Assembly (NCBI RefSeq): GCF_946222605.1
Contig: NZ_CAMIIE010000013.1
Coordinates: 1-64,000, forward strand
Direction of reading: 5' to 3'
DNA length: 64,000 bases
From: an uncultured Acidocella sp.
Lineage (GTDB): Bacteria; Pseudomonadota; Alphaproteobacteria; Acetobacterales; Acetobacteraceae
The translations under genes and the position numbers were made by a program. Positions within the stretch are counted from its first letter, which is position 1, and the number at the start of each line of letters is the position of its first letter. A model generated the notes under the pieces. The model was given only the letters and a program-made list of their open reading frames with translations, was not told the origin of the DNA and did not search any database. This document shows, one piece after another, positions 48,339 to 56,709 of the stretch.

Positions 48339-48635
48339 TTAATCCCCAGGTATCTCCGCGTGCCAGATTTCGATGAACCCCGCCTGGTAGCAGCCGGCCG
48401 AAAACGCGTTATGCAGATTTTCCAGCTCCGGCTCGATATCTTCCTCCAGGCTGGCATCCACCATCGCCCAATAGAAGCGCGCCAGCACCCGTGCCTGTTC
48501 GGCACGCTTCACCCGCCCGGCGGTCAAAATCGCCCCTGCCGCCGCATCGCCCAGCGTGCGGGCATAATCCAGCGCCAATTGCCGGTCGGCCTCAAAGCGA
48601 AACGGGATCAACGCGCGAGCCGGTGGCGCTGGCAA
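48339..48635 (-). CDS. Small hypothetical protein
   Basis: Up to 98 residues. Not recognised. The body (RFEADRQLALDYARTLGDAA, VKRAEQARVLARFYWAMVDA, ELENLHNAFSAGCYQAGFIE) is predicted to be helical, acidic and soluble, with codon structure like real genes. No ATG is available; TTG 48635 or TTG 48611 would be the start, neither with a strong Shine-Dalgarno sequence. It sits between the MFS gene and coq7 in the same direction. Confidence 0.55.
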   Translation of the reverse strand: MPAPPARALIPFRFEADRQLALDYARTLGDAAAGAILTAGRVKRAEQARVLARFYWAMVDASLEEDIEPELENLHNAFSAGCYQAGFIEIWHAEIPGD

Positions 48636-48652
48636 GCTGCGCCCAAAAACCT

Positions 48653-49162
48653 CTATACCGCCTCGCTGATCTTGATCGCCGCCTTGCAGCCGGCCTTGAT
48701 CAGCCCGGTCAGCAGCTTATAGGCCGGCGCCTGCTCGGCACCGTTCTCGAGCCCGATATCGCGATGCTCCAGCTCTTCCAGCCGGAAGCGCTCGATCGTC
48801 TCGGCCAGCTCCTGCTCGCCCGCGGGCAGCGCGTCGCGCTGGGCGGCGTAATGCTCGTCGATGGTCTCCTCCACCGCCACGGTGCAGGCCATCGCCGCTT
48901 TCTCGCCCAGCGCCGCGGTCAGCGCGCCGAGCGCGAAGCCGGCGACATGCCAGATCGGCAGCATCGCCGTCGGGCGGGAGCGGCGGGCGGCGATCAGCCC
49001 CTCGAAGGTCTGCTTATGCACCGTCTCCTGCTCCAGCATATGGCGCAGCAGATCGCCCTTCGGCCCGCGCCCCAGCACCGCCAGCTGCCCGGCATAGATG
49101 CGCTCGGCGCCATATTCGCCGGCATGGTCCACACGTACAAACCGCTTGATCGTCTCGTCCAT
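48653..49162 (-). CDS. coq7: Demethoxyubiquinone hydroxylase Coq7
   Basis: 169 residues from MDETIKRFVRVDHAGEYGAERIYAGQL. The di-iron ligands of the Coq7 carboxylate-bridged family are visible: Glu in GEYGAERIY, the ExxH in LEQETVHKQTF, Glu in AVEETIDEHY, and the second ExxH in LEELEHRDIGLENGAEQAP. It hydroxylates demethoxyubiquinone in ubiquinone synthesis at the inner membrane. The ATG overlaps the dsbB stop (TGATG). Confidence 0.94.
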   Translation of the reverse strand: MDETIKRFVRVDHAGEYGAERIYAGQLAVLGRGPKGDLLRHMLEQETVHKQTFEGLIAARRSRPTAMLPIWHVAGFALGALTAALGEKAAMACTVAVEETIDEHYAAQRDALPAGEQELAETIERFRLEELEHRDIGLENGAEQAPAYKLLTGLIKAGCKAAIKISEAV

Positions 49163-49632
49163 CACCGCCTCCGTTTCGGCCGCCGCACCGCCATGCTGAA
49201 AAACAGCAGGGTCAGGATGATGGCGGCACAGAAATCCATCTGCGCCATCGAGATCGGGAGCCCGGCCAGCAAATGCACCGGCCGGTCGCACGGCACCGCC
49301 GGGGTCATCGGCAGCGCGGCACCCGGGGTGAGCATGCCATTGCATTCCGGCAAGGGAGAGGGCCACCAGCCGAACTCGACACCGACATGCAGCCCGGCGA
49401 TGCAGACATCCGCCAGCATCGCCAGCCCGGCCAGCCCCAGCAGCACCCGGCCAGACCGCCCGCCGAACAGCGCCGCCAGCAGCCCCAGCAGGACGACGAT
49501 GCGATAGGGCCAGCGCTCCATCAGGCACAGCTCGCACGGCACCAGATGCAGCCCATATTGGGCGAAATACGCGACACCCAGCGCCAAGGCCGCCAGGAGG
49601 GCCGCACTCAATCCAGCCAGTCGGACATTCAT
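49162..49632 (-). CDS. dsbB: Disulfide bond formation protein B
   Basis: 156 residues with four hydrophobic segments. The first periplasmic loop has LVPCELCLMERWPYR, the CxxC that passes electrons to quinone; the second loop holds the pair in LPECNGML and AVPCDRP that reoxidises DsbA. ATG 49632 is used because the upstream in-frame start at 49677 adds a charged stretch not typical of DsbB. It is coupled to coq7, the ubiquinone-making enzyme it depends on functionally. Confidence 0.9.
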   Translation of the reverse strand: MNVRLAGLSAALLAALALGVAYFAQYGLHLVPCELCLMERWPYRIVVLLGLLAALFGGRSGRVLLGLAGLAMLADVCIAGLHVGVEFGWWPSPLPECNGMLTPGAALPMTPAVPCDRPVHLLAGLPISMAQMDFCAAIILTLLFFSMAVRRPKRRR

Positions 49633-49694
49633 GCCCGCCTTTTGCTCCCTTTTGCGCAGGCCGCCAAGCTCCGCCACGCCGCGGCTGTTGCCGC

Positions 49695-51011
49695 CTACAG
49701 AATGAAGCGCGACAGATCGCCCTTGCTGGCCAGCGGCGCCACCTTCTCATTCACATAGGCGGCATCGATGGTGATCGCCTCGCCGGAGCGGTCCGTCGCG
49801 GAGAAGGAAATCTCCTCCAGCATCCGCTCGATCACCGTCGCCAGCCGCCGCGCGCCGATATTCTCGACCCGCTCATTGATGTCGAAGGCGAGCGAGGCGA
49901 TCTCGTCCACCGCGTCATCCGCGAAGGTGAGATCCACCTTCTCGGTGCCGAGCAGCGCCACATACTGCTTGAGCAGCGAATGCTCGGTATCGGTGAGGAT
50001 GCGCTTGAAATCATCGCGCGAGAGCGAGCTCAGCTCGACGCGGATCGGCAGCCGCCCCTGCAATTCCGGCAAGAGATCGGACGGCTTGGCGACATGGAAG
50101 GCGCCCGAAGCGATGAACAGGATATAATCCGTCTTCACCGGCCCGTATTTAGTCGAGACCGTGGTGCCCTCGATCAGCGGCAGCAGATCGCGCTGCACGC
50201 CTTCGCGCGAGACATCCCCGCCCTTGAAGCCGCTATCGGAGCGCGCGCAGATCTTGTCGATCTCATCGAGAAACACGATGCCGTTCTGCTCGGCATGGGC
50301 CAGCGCATCCTTGGTCAGCTGCTCGGTATCCAAGAGCTTGTCGGCCTCCTCGCGCTGCAAGGCACGGCGCGCATCCGGCACCAGCATTTTCTTCTTCTGC
50401 GCTTGGCGGCCGAACATGCCCTTCATCATGTCGCCAAGATTGATCGCCCCGCCCGGCGGCATGCCCGGCATATCCATCATGCCGATCGGCGTGCCCGGCG
50501 CTTCGGCGATCGACACCTCGATCTCCTTATCCTCCAGCTCGCCGGCGCGCAGCATGCGGCGGAATTTCACCCGCGTATCGGCGGATGCCCCCTCGCCGAC
50601 CAGGGCCGTGATCAAACGCTCTTCCGCGTTGAGTTCCGCCTTGGCTTCCACGCCCTTGCGGTTCTGCTCACGCAGCATGGTGATGGAGGCTTCCACCAGA
50701 TCGCGCACGATGCTCTCCACATCCCGGCCGACATAACCGACCTCGGTGAATTTGGTGGCTTCCACTTTCAGAAACGGCGCCTGGGCCAGCTTGGCGAGGC
50801 GCCTGGCGATCTCGGTCTTGCCGCAGCCGGTCGGGCCGATCATCAGGATGTTTTTCGGCACCACCTCGTCGCGCATCTCCTCCGGGAGCTGCTGGCGGCG
50901 CCAGCGATTGCGCAAGGCGATGGCCACGGCGCGCTTGGCGTCGTTCTGGCCGATGATGAAGCGGTCGAGCTCGGAGACGATCTCGCGGGGGGAATAAACA
51001 GGAATGTCCAT
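49695..51011 (-). CDS. hslU: HslU, ATPase subunit of the HslUV protease
   Basis: 438 residues: SPREIVSELDRFIIGQNDAKRAVA at the start, Walker A GPTGCGKTEIARRLAKL (about residues 58-74), the I-domain (about 110-240), Walker B IVFLDEIDKI, and the C-terminal end RFIL that docks into HslV. It unfolds substrates with ATP and feeds HslV. It begins directly after hslV with no gap. Confidence 0.97.
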   Translation of the reverse strand: MDIPVYSPREIVSELDRFIIGQNDAKRAVAIALRNRWRRQQLPEEMRDEVVPKNILMIGPTGCGKTEIARRLAKLAQAPFLKVEATKFTEVGYVGRDVESIVRDLVEASITMLREQNRKGVEAKAELNAEERLITALVGEGASADTRVKFRRMLRAGELEDKEIEVSIAEAPGTPIGMMDMPGMPPGGAINLGDMMKGMFGRQAQKKKMLVPDARRALQREEADKLLDTEQLTKDALAHAEQNGIVFLDEIDKICARSDSGFKGGDVSREGVQRDLLPLIEGTTVSTKYGPVKTDYILFIASGAFHVAKPSDLLPELQGRLPIRVELSSLSRDDFKRILTDTEHSLLKQYVALLGTEKVDLTFADDAVDEIASLAFDINERVENIGARRLATVIERMLEEISFSATDRSGEAITIDAAYVNEKVAPLASKGDLSRFIL

Positions 51012-51563
51012 TTAAATTGTTTCAACAACCAGGTTTTCGTTGGTGTAGATGCAAATATCGGCGGCGATCTTCATCGCCCGGCGGGCGATCTCCTCAGCGG
51101 AGAGATCATCCACCGTCATCAGCGCACGGGCGGCGGCGAGCGCGTAATTGCCGCCGGAGCCGATGGCGATGATGCCATCGGCGGGCTCCAGCACGTCGCC
51201 ATTGCCGGTGAGGGTAAAGCCCCTCTCCTTGTCGGCGACGATCAGCATCGCCTCCAACCGGCGCAGATAGCGGTCCGTCCGCCAATCCTTCGCCAGCTCC
51301 ACGCAGGCGCGTTCCAACTGGTTGGGAAACCGTTCCAACTTCGCTTCGAGCCGTTCCAGAAGGGTGAAGGCGTCAGCCGTGGCCCCGGCGAAACCGGCGA
51401 TCACACTGCCATTGCCAATACGCCGCACCTTGCGCGCGTTTCCCTTTACAACGGTGTTGCCGAGCGATACCTGCCCGTCCCCGGCCACGACAACCTGGCC
51501 ATTGCGGCGAACGGACAAAATGGTGGTGCCATGCCAGCCCACCGGATCGTAATGCTCTGTCAT
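51012..51563 (-). CDS. hslV: HslV, peptidase subunit of the HslUV protease
   Basis: 183 residues. The short propeptide MTEHYDPVGWHG is followed by TTILSVRRNGQVVVAGDGQVSLG, where the first Thr is the catalytic nucleophile of this proteasome-like hydrolase. It forms a double hexamer capped by HslU. ATG 51563 gives the standard propeptide length; a longer frame exists but is not typical. The upstream region is shared with the divergent bzdR-like gene. Confidence 0.96.
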   Translation of the reverse strand: MTEHYDPVGWHGTTILSVRRNGQVVVAGDGQVSLGNTVVKGNARKVRRIGNGSVIAGFAGATADAFTLLERLEAKLERFPNQLERACVELAKDWRTDRYLRRLEAMLIVADKERGFTLTGNGDVLEPADGIIAIGSGGNYALAAARALMTVDDLSAEEIARRAMKIAADICIYTNENLVVETI

Positions 51564-51602
51564 GGCACAAGAGATGGCACCCGCCTTGTTCTCCGGCAAG
51601 GG

Positions 51603-51626
51603 GCGCGTTTTTTGCGCAAAACGCGC
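51603..51626. promoter_or_regulatory. Inverted repeat in the hslV/bzdR-like divergent region
   Basis: GCGCGTTTT and AAAACGCGC pair around TTGCGC, 40 nt upstream of the hslV ATG. It could be an operator or a structure in the hslV 5' leader. I did not find a convincing sigma-32 heat-shock promoter. Confidence 0.35.
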
Positions 51627-51759
51627 AGCTGACGGCGCAAAATCCGCCTCTCGACAAAGACTTTGTGCACTATATTACAAAATATTCGCCGCATCCCCTT
51701 TGTCCTTCGGCAAAAAAGTGCTAACGCGCGGCGATGGCTTCCGAATTGAACCAGACCCC

Positions 51760-52650
51760 ATGACTCCGATCGACGAATCCGAAATTCTCCCTGGCCTGGG
51801 CAAGCGCGTGAAATTGCTGCGCGCCCGCAGGGGCATGACCCGCCGGGTGCTGGCCGGCGAGGCGGATGTGTCCGAGCGGCATCTGGCCAATCTGGAATCC
51901 GGCACCGGCAATGTCTCGATTCTGGTGCTGGCGCAAGTCGCGCAGGCGCTGGATTGCTCCCTGGCCGAGCTCTTGGGCGACGAGACCACCTCCTCGCCGG
52001 AATGGCTCTCCATCCGCCGGCTGCTGCACGGGCGTGAGCCGAGCGAAATCGCCCGCGCCTTGCAGGGTTTGAGCGACATGTTCGGCAATAGCCGCCCACA
52101 TGGCGCCGCCACGCGGCATCACCGCATCGCGCTGGTGGGGCTGCGCGGCGCGGGCAAATCCACGCTGGGGCAGATGGTGGCGGCCAAGCTCGGCTATCCC
52201 TTCGTCGAGCTGCGGCTGGAAATCACCCGGCTGGCCGGCTGCGCCCCGGCGGAAATCCAGGCCCTCTACGGCTCCAACGCCTATCGCCGCTATGAGCGCC
52301 AGGCGCTGGAGGATACGCTGCAGACCTACCCGTCCTGCGTCATCGCCACCGCCGGCGGGCTGGTGAGCGACAATGCCACCTTCGATCTGCTGCTGAATAA
52401 CTGCCTCACCGTGTGGCTGCAGGCGACCCCGGAGGATCATTTCACCCGCGTCCTGGCCCAGGGCGATCTGCGCCAGCTGCCCGGCAACCGCAACGGCGTC
52501 GAGGATATCCGGCTGACGCTGGAGAGCCGGGTGGGCTTCTACGCCAAGTCCGACCTCGCCTTTAACACCTCGGGCAAGACGCTGGATGAAGCCTTCGAGG
52601 GTCTGATGGGGATGCTGCGCCAGCATGCCTGGGCGGCCGAGGCCGTCTAG
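51760..52650 (+). CDS. BzdR/BoxR-like regulator: XRE domain fused to shikimate-kinase-like domain
   Basis: 296 residues from ATG 51760. The N-terminal HTH (LGKRVKLLRARRGMTRRVLAGEADVSERHLANLESGTGNVS) is followed by a linker and, from about residue 120, a shikimate-kinase-like domain with P-loop LVGLRGAGKSTLG, as in BzdR and BoxR, where this domain senses benzoyl-CoA. Those regulators sit with benzoate genes; none is present here, so the ligand and targets are unknown. It diverges from hslV. The TAG stop begins repeat R4. Confidence 0.85.
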   Translation: MTPIDESEILPGLGKRVKLLRARRGMTRRVLAGEADVSERHLANLESGTGNVSILVLAQVAQALDCSLAELLGDETTSSPEWLSIRRLLHGREPSEIARALQGLSDMFGNSRPHGAATRHHRIALVGLRGAGKSTLGQMVAAKLGYPFVELRLEITRLAGCAPAEIQALYGSNAYRRYERQALEDTLQTYPSCVIATAGGLVSDNATFDLLLNNCLTVWLQATPEDHFTRVLAQGDLRQLPGNRNGVEDIRLTLESRVGFYAKSDLAFNTSGKTLDEAFEGLMGMLRQHAWAAEAV

Positions 52651-52712
52651 AGCCGGATGACATAAGATGGAATCGCTGCGCGATTGCATCTTATGTCTGA
52701 ATCGCACTCTAG
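52647..52712. repeat. TAGAGC mosaic repeat R4, after the bzdR-like gene
   Basis: CTAGAG and CTCTAG close a hairpin whose inner arms are GACATAAGATG (52659-52669) and CATCTTATGTC (52687-52697), with ATCGC/GCGAT at the tip. The 55 nt of 52649-52703 are identical to the reverse complement of 60533-60587. The bzdR-like stop is the TAG at 52648-52650. Confidence 0.88.
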
Positions 52713-52740
52713 ACCGCGTATCGCGCCCGCTGCTTTGAAT

Positions 52741-53616
52741 ATGCGCAGCCCGCCCAACCCGTTTTACGACCCGAACTGGCCGGCGCTGGCGCAGGCCGCG
52801 CAGCAGGCACTGGCGGCGGCGCGCGCCGCCGAGGCGCAGGCGCCGCTCGGCAGCCCGGCCCATCACCTCGCCCTCGCCGCGCTGGAAGAGGCACGCCAGG
52901 CCACCGAACGCGCCCAGCGGGCCGCCTTCCCCCGCATCGCCGACTATGCCGCCTGGCGTTTTTCGGACCTTCCCGAAGCCAAGGACGGGTTTTCCGTGCT
53001 GCCCGACCCGGCCAGTTTCGAGAGCCTGGCGGCGGTGGACCAGGCCTGCGTCAGGCTGCTGCGCCAGCGCCAGGAAGGGGCGGATGTCAGCGCCATTCTG
53101 TTGCGCGACGGCCAGCCCGCCAGCCTCGCGGCCTTCGCCGACCCGGCCGCCTTGCTCTCCAGCTGGCGGCAATTCGGCAGCAACGGGCCGGAGGCCCTGG
53201 TGAGCGCCTGCGAGCTGGGCGAGGCCATCCATCTCTGCATCGCGCATCGCTGGGGCGGCATCGGCCCCAATTCCAATGCCCGCTATCTGCACGCCGCCAG
53301 CCAGCTGGCGCAGGAGACCATCCTGCTGCGTTTGCCGGCGGCGGCGATCCTGTTCCAGGATGAGGGCTTCCGCCTCGCCGCCAACCGCGAGACGCTGCGC
53401 GCCGCCAACCAAATCGCGGCGCGGCTGGTATTCTACCGCCATCTTCTGCCCGGCGCCGGGCAGCGCGAGGAATTCGCCCGGGTGACTTTGGTCTGGAACG
53501 GGGCGCGCTGCATCGAGCCGGATTGGGAGGCGGAGATCTATGGCAGCCTGCCCTTGCCGTTGCGCGCCGCCCTGTTCGCCACCCCCGCCCCGGCGCCGCG
53601 CCTGCCGGGCGGCTGA
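52741..53616 (+). CDS. Hypothetical protein
   Basis: 291 residues from MRSPPNPFYDPNWPALAQAA. Not recognised. It is Ala-rich and mostly helical, with a conserved-looking core around LGEAIHLCIAHRWGGIGPNSNARYL and an end rich in Pro and Ala. There is no signal peptide or membrane segment. GC-rich codon use matches the rest of the chromosome. It lies between repeat R4 and the deoxyribosyltransferase-like gene; a shared role is not shown. Confidence 0.65.
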   Translation: MRSPPNPFYDPNWPALAQAAQQALAAARAAEAQAPLGSPAHHLALAALEEARQATERAQRAAFPRIADYAAWRFSDLPEAKDGFSVLPDPASFESLAAVDQACVRLLRQRQEGADVSAILLRDGQPASLAAFADPAALLSSWRQFGSNGPEALVSACELGEAIHLCIAHRWGGIGPNSNARYLHAASQLAQETILLRLPAAAILFQDEGFRLAANRETLRAANQIAARLVFYRHLLPGAGQREEFARVTLVWNGARCIEPDWEAEIYGSLPLPLRAALFATPAPAPRLPGG

Positions 53617-53718
53617 GCGGCCCCAGCAGCGCGCAGCGCCCCGGTGCCGCCGGCCAACCGGAACGCCCCGCGCGCAACCCCCCTTGACCGGCACCGCCCG
53701 CCCCGCAAATCCTGCGCC

Positions 53719-54264
53719 ATGGCTGTTCCGAAACTCTATCTCGCCGGGCCGGACGTGTTTCTGCCCCACGCCGCCGCGATGGCGCGGGCCAAGCGCGATC
53801 TCTGCGCGGCGCATGGGCTGGAGGGCATCGCCCCCTTCAATCCGGATCTCGACCTCGACCGCCCCCCGGCCGAACTCTGGCGGGCGATCTATGCCGATGA
53901 TCTGCGGATGATGCGCGCGAGCGATGCGATCCTCGCCAACCTCACCCCGTTTCGCGGCGCCTCGGCGGATGCCGGCACGCTGGTCGAGCTGGGCTGGTTT
54001 CTCGGCCAGGGCAAGCCGGTCTTCGGCTATTCCAACTCGGCGCAAAATTTCGCCACCCGCGCCGCGGCGCAGATCGAGGCGGTGGGCGACGCCCTGCCTG
54101 GGCTGCTCGTCGAGGATTTCGGCTGCGCCGATAATCTGATGATCGAAGGCAGCCTGAGCCTGCCGCTCACTTTGCCCGCGGATGGCCTTGGCCGCCCCTT
54201 CGATTCGCTGGAAATTTTCGAAACCTGCCTGGCCCGCGTCGCCGACTGGTTCCGGCGCGCCTAG
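53719..54264 (+). CDS. Nucleoside 2-deoxyribosyltransferase-like protein
   Basis: 181 residues from MAVPKLYLAGPDVFLPHAAAM. LYLAGPDVF is the nucleotide-binding opening of the NDT family, and MMRASDAILANLTPFRGASADAGTLVELGWFLGQGKPVFGYS holds the catalytic Glu (in TLVELGW). Members move a deoxyribose between bases or cut nucleoside N-glycosidic bonds, in salvage or nucleotide clean-up. The stop TAG is the left end of repeat R5. Confidence 0.88.
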   Translation: MAVPKLYLAGPDVFLPHAAAMARAKRDLCAAHGLEGIAPFNPDLDLDRPPAELWRAIYADDLRMMRASDAILANLTPFRGASADAGTLVELGWFLGQGKPVFGYSNSAQNFATRAAAQIEAVGDALPGLLVEDFGCADNLMIEGSLSLPLTLPADGLGRPFDSLEIFETCLARVADWFRRA

Positions 54265-54320
54265 AGCAATATGTGTTTAAGTTGCCGCTGCCGCGTCAAG
54301 CTCAACACATATCGCGCTAA
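54261..54320. repeat. TAGAGC mosaic repeat R5, shared by two convergent genes
   Basis: The left end TAGAGCAATATGTGTT and, on the opposite strand, the right end TAGCGCGATATGTGTT differ at 2 of 16 positions. The left TAG (54262-54264) is the stop of the NDT-like gene; the right TAG (complement of 54317-54319) is the stop of the response regulator gene. So one 58-bp palindromic element ends both genes. Confidence 0.87.
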
Positions 54321-55003
54321 ACGTTCAGACTATACCCGCCGCCATCGGTGACCAGCAGCTTGGCATTCTGCGGGTCCGCCTCGATCTTCTGGCGCAGCCG
54401 GTAGACATGCGTCTCCAGCGTATGGGTCGAGACGCCCTCATTATAGCCCCAGACCACCTCCAGCAGCGTCTGCCGTGGCACGGCCTTGCCGGCGCGGTAG
54501 AGATGCTTGAGAATCGCCGCCTCCTTGTCGGTCAGGCGGATTTTGCCGCCCTTGGCGTCCAGCAGCTGGCGCGCCGCCGGGCGGAAGCTGTAGGGGCCGA
54601 GCTTGATCTCGGCATCCTCGGAATTCTCGAAACTGCGCAGATGCGCGCGCAGCCTGGCCAGCAGCTCATTCAGCCGGAAGGGCTTGGCGAGATAGTCATT
54701 GGCGCCGGAATCCATCCCCTGCACCACATCCTCCTCCTCGACCGAGGCGGTGAGCATGAGAATCGGCGCCTTGAGGCCGCGCGCGCGCAGGCGCTTGCAG
54801 AATTCCCGCCCGTCCCCGTCCGGCAGCCCGACATCGAGCAGCAGCGCATCATAGCGTTTGCCGTTGGCGAGCCGGGTCTCCGCTTCGGCAAGGCTTCCCG
54901 CCTCTTCGGGCGCGAATTCGCCGTTGACCTGCAATTGCTCGGCAAGCGCCGTGCGCAGCGCCACATCGTCGTCAACCAGCAGGATCGGTCGCGGGTCCGC
55001 CAT
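54317..55003 (-). CDS. OmpR-family response regulator (CenR-like)
   Basis: 228 residues. The receiver domain has ILLVDDDVAL, the phosphorylation Asp in ALLLDVGLPDGDG (about residue 57) and the Lys in DYLAKPF. The winged-helix DNA-binding domain has LTDKEAAILKHLYRAGKAVPRQTLLEVVWGYNEGVSTHTLETHVYRLRQKI, which resembles alphaproteobacterial CenR-type regulators, known for cell-envelope control. No kinase gene is adjacent. The name is a likeness only. Confidence 0.85.
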   Translation of the reverse strand: MADPRPILLVDDDVALRTALAEQLQVNGEFAPEEAGSLAEAETRLANGKRYDALLLDVGLPDGDGREFCKRLRARGLKAPILMLTASVEEEDVVQGMDSGANDYLAKPFRLNELLARLRAHLRSFENSEDAEIKLGPYSFRPAARQLLDAKGGKIRLTDKEAAILKHLYRAGKAVPRQTLLEVVWGYNEGVSTHTLETHVYRLRQKIEADPQNAKLLVTDGGGYSLNV

Positions 55004-55087
55004 GTTCGACTCCCTTGATATCTGAGCAAATTCTACCCCGCTTTCACCGGCCTGTCAGCCTCTCTGGCCAGATCCGCGGCGGCTCAC

Positions 55088-55100
55088 TATTTTACATAAA
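55088..55100 (+). promoter_or_regulatory. Candidate -10 box for a leaderless ribA mRNA
   Basis: TATTTT (55088-55093) then ACATAA and the ATG at 55100: again 6 nt from box to start, with no purine-rich Shine-Dalgarno sequence. A weak TGGCCA at 55065-55070 lies at -35 distance. Confidence 0.35.
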
Positions 55101-56221
55101 TGAATTCGCCGTTGCGTTCCGTTCAAGCCCCCCTCGGCACCCCCCGCACCCGGGCGGTGCACCGCGCCATCGCCGATGCCAGGCGCGGCGTGCCGGTGGT
55201 GCTGGCCGCGCGCCGGCCGCTGATCATCGCCCCGGCCGAGACGGTGGGGGCGGAAGGGCTGCGGCTGATCGATCTTCTCTCCACCGGCCCGGCCTCGCTG
55301 CTGCTCGCCCCCTCCCGCGCCGCCGCGGTGCTGCAGCATGACGTGCCGGAAACCGCCCCCGCCATCGCGCTGGAACTGGCCCGGCCGCTGATCGACGCCG
55401 AGACGCTGAAACGCGCCGCCGACCCGACGATGGAGCAGATCCTGCCCCGCTTCTCCAGCATCGCGGCGCCGGACGAAGCCGAGGCCGCGCTGGCCCTGGG
55501 CAAGCTCGCCCGGCTGCTGCCGGCGATGGTCGCGGCCCCCGTGCGCCCCGGCTGGGCGACACGCCGCGAAGGGGCCGACCTGCTCACCGTCCCCGCCGCC
55601 GATCTGCTGGCCTATCCGCTGGAGCTGGCCTCGACGCTGATGAAGGTGGCCGAGGTCTCGGTGCCGCTGGATGCGGCGCGCGACGCCCGGCTGGTCGCCT
55701 TCCGGGCGCTGGACCAGGGGATCGAGCATATGGCCATCCTGGTCGGCACGCCGGAAACACAGGACGCCCCGCTGGTGCGGCTGCATTCGGAATGTTTCAC
55801 CGGCGACCTCTTGGGATCGTTGCGCTGCGATTGCGGCCCGCAACTGCAAGGCGCCATCGCCCGCATGGGCCAGGAAGGCAGCGGCGCGGTGCTGTATCTG
55901 GCCCAGGAGGGGCGCGGCATCGGGCTGATCAACAAGCTGCGCGCCTATACGCTGCAGGATCAGGGGCTGGACACGCTGGACGCCAACCGGGCCCTGGGCT
56001 GGCAGGCGGATGAACGCAATTTCCACATCGCCGCCGCCATGCTGGAGGCGCTGGGGATCGAGAAAATCCGCCTGCTCACCAACAACCCGGAAAAGCTCGA
56101 AAGCCTCGCCGCCTGCGGCATCAATATCGTCGAGCGGGTGCCGCACCAGTTCGAGGCCAATGGCGTCAACGATTCCTATCTGGAGACGAAAGCCAGGCGC
56201 TTCGGCCATCTGCTTGGTTGA
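55100..56221 (+). CDS. ribA: GTP cyclohydrolase II (RibA) with N-terminal extension
   Basis: 373 residues. The C-terminal 190 hold the catalytic domain: zinc Cys in LHSECFTGDLLGSLRCDCGPQL, the GTP-binding YLAQEGRGIGLINKLRAY and the DANRALGWQADERNFHIAAAML block, ending HLLG. The N-terminal about 180 residues resemble the ribB (DHBP synthase)-like region of fused RibBA but without obvious DHBP synthase motifs, so the activity is probably GTP cyclohydrolase only. It opens riboflavin synthesis. It diverges from the response regulator. Confidence 0.92.
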   Translation: MNSPLRSVQAPLGTPRTRAVHRAIADARRGVPVVLAARRPLIIAPAETVGAEGLRLIDLLSTGPASLLLAPSRAAAVLQHDVPETAPAIALELARPLIDAETLKRAADPTMEQILPRFSSIAAPDEAEAALALGKLARLLPAMVAAPVRPGWATRREGADLLTVPAADLLAYPLELASTLMKVAEVSVPLDAARDARLVAFRALDQGIEHMAILVGTPETQDAPLVRLHSECFTGDLLGSLRCDCGPQLQGAIARMGQEGSGAVLYLAQEGRGIGLINKLRAYTLQDQGLDTLDANRALGWQADERNFHIAAAMLEALGIEKIRLLTNNPEKLESLAACGINIVERVPHQFEANGVNDSYLETKARRFGHLLG

Positions 56222-56705
56222 GTTCATCCTGCAAGGCGAGACGCTGCGCGGCGCCGGACTGACCTTGCGCGCCGCCCACGGGCGCGGCGGCATCACCGCC
56301 CAGAAACGCGAGGGCGATGGCGGCACCCCCACCGGGCTGCTGAAGCTGGTGCGCGTGCTCTACCGCGCCGACCGCCTGCCCCCGCCGCGCTGCGCGGTAC
56401 CGCTGGAGCCGCTCTCCCCGGCCGATGGCTGGTGCGACGACCCGGAGGATGCCGCCTATAACCAGCCCGTCCGCCTGCCCTTCGCCGCCAGCCACGAGGC
56501 GCTGTGGCGCGAGGATGGGGTCTATGACATCATCGGCGTGCTGGACTGGAACCTCGCCCCCATCGTGCCGGGCCGCGGCTCCGCCATCTTCTTCCACATC
56601 GCCACCCCGGACTACGCCCCCACCGCCGGTTGCGTGGCGCTGAACCGGCGCGACATGCAAACCGCCCTGGCAGCGGGGCTAAGCGGGATTCGCGTGCCTG
56701 GCTGA
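56214..56705 (+). CDS. L,D-transpeptidase (YkuD-like) family protein
   Basis: 163 residues from TTG 56214, overlapping the ribA end by 8 nt. DGGTPTGLLKLVRVLYR, the His in FFHIATPDYAPTAGCVAL (H...GC catalytic His/Cys) and the RDM end mark the L,D-transpeptidase catalytic fold of the YkuD/DUF-related branch. No signal peptide is visible at this start, which is odd for a wall enzyme, so either the start is wrong or the substrate is cytoplasmic. It is coupled to ribA. Confidence 0.78.
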   Translation: MVEFILQGETLRGAGLTLRAAHGRGGITAQKREGDGGTPTGLLKLVRVLYRADRLPPPRCAVPLEPLSPADGWCDDPEDAAYNQPVRLPFAASHEALWREDGVYDIIGVLDWNLAPIVPGRGSAIFFHIATPDYAPTAGCVALNRRDMQTALAAGLSGIRVPG

Positions 56706-56709
56706 AGCT

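Noticed and set aside
51563..51760. Heat-shock (sigma-32) promoter for hslVU
   Set aside because: No convincing CTTG with a properly spaced -10 element on the minus strand.
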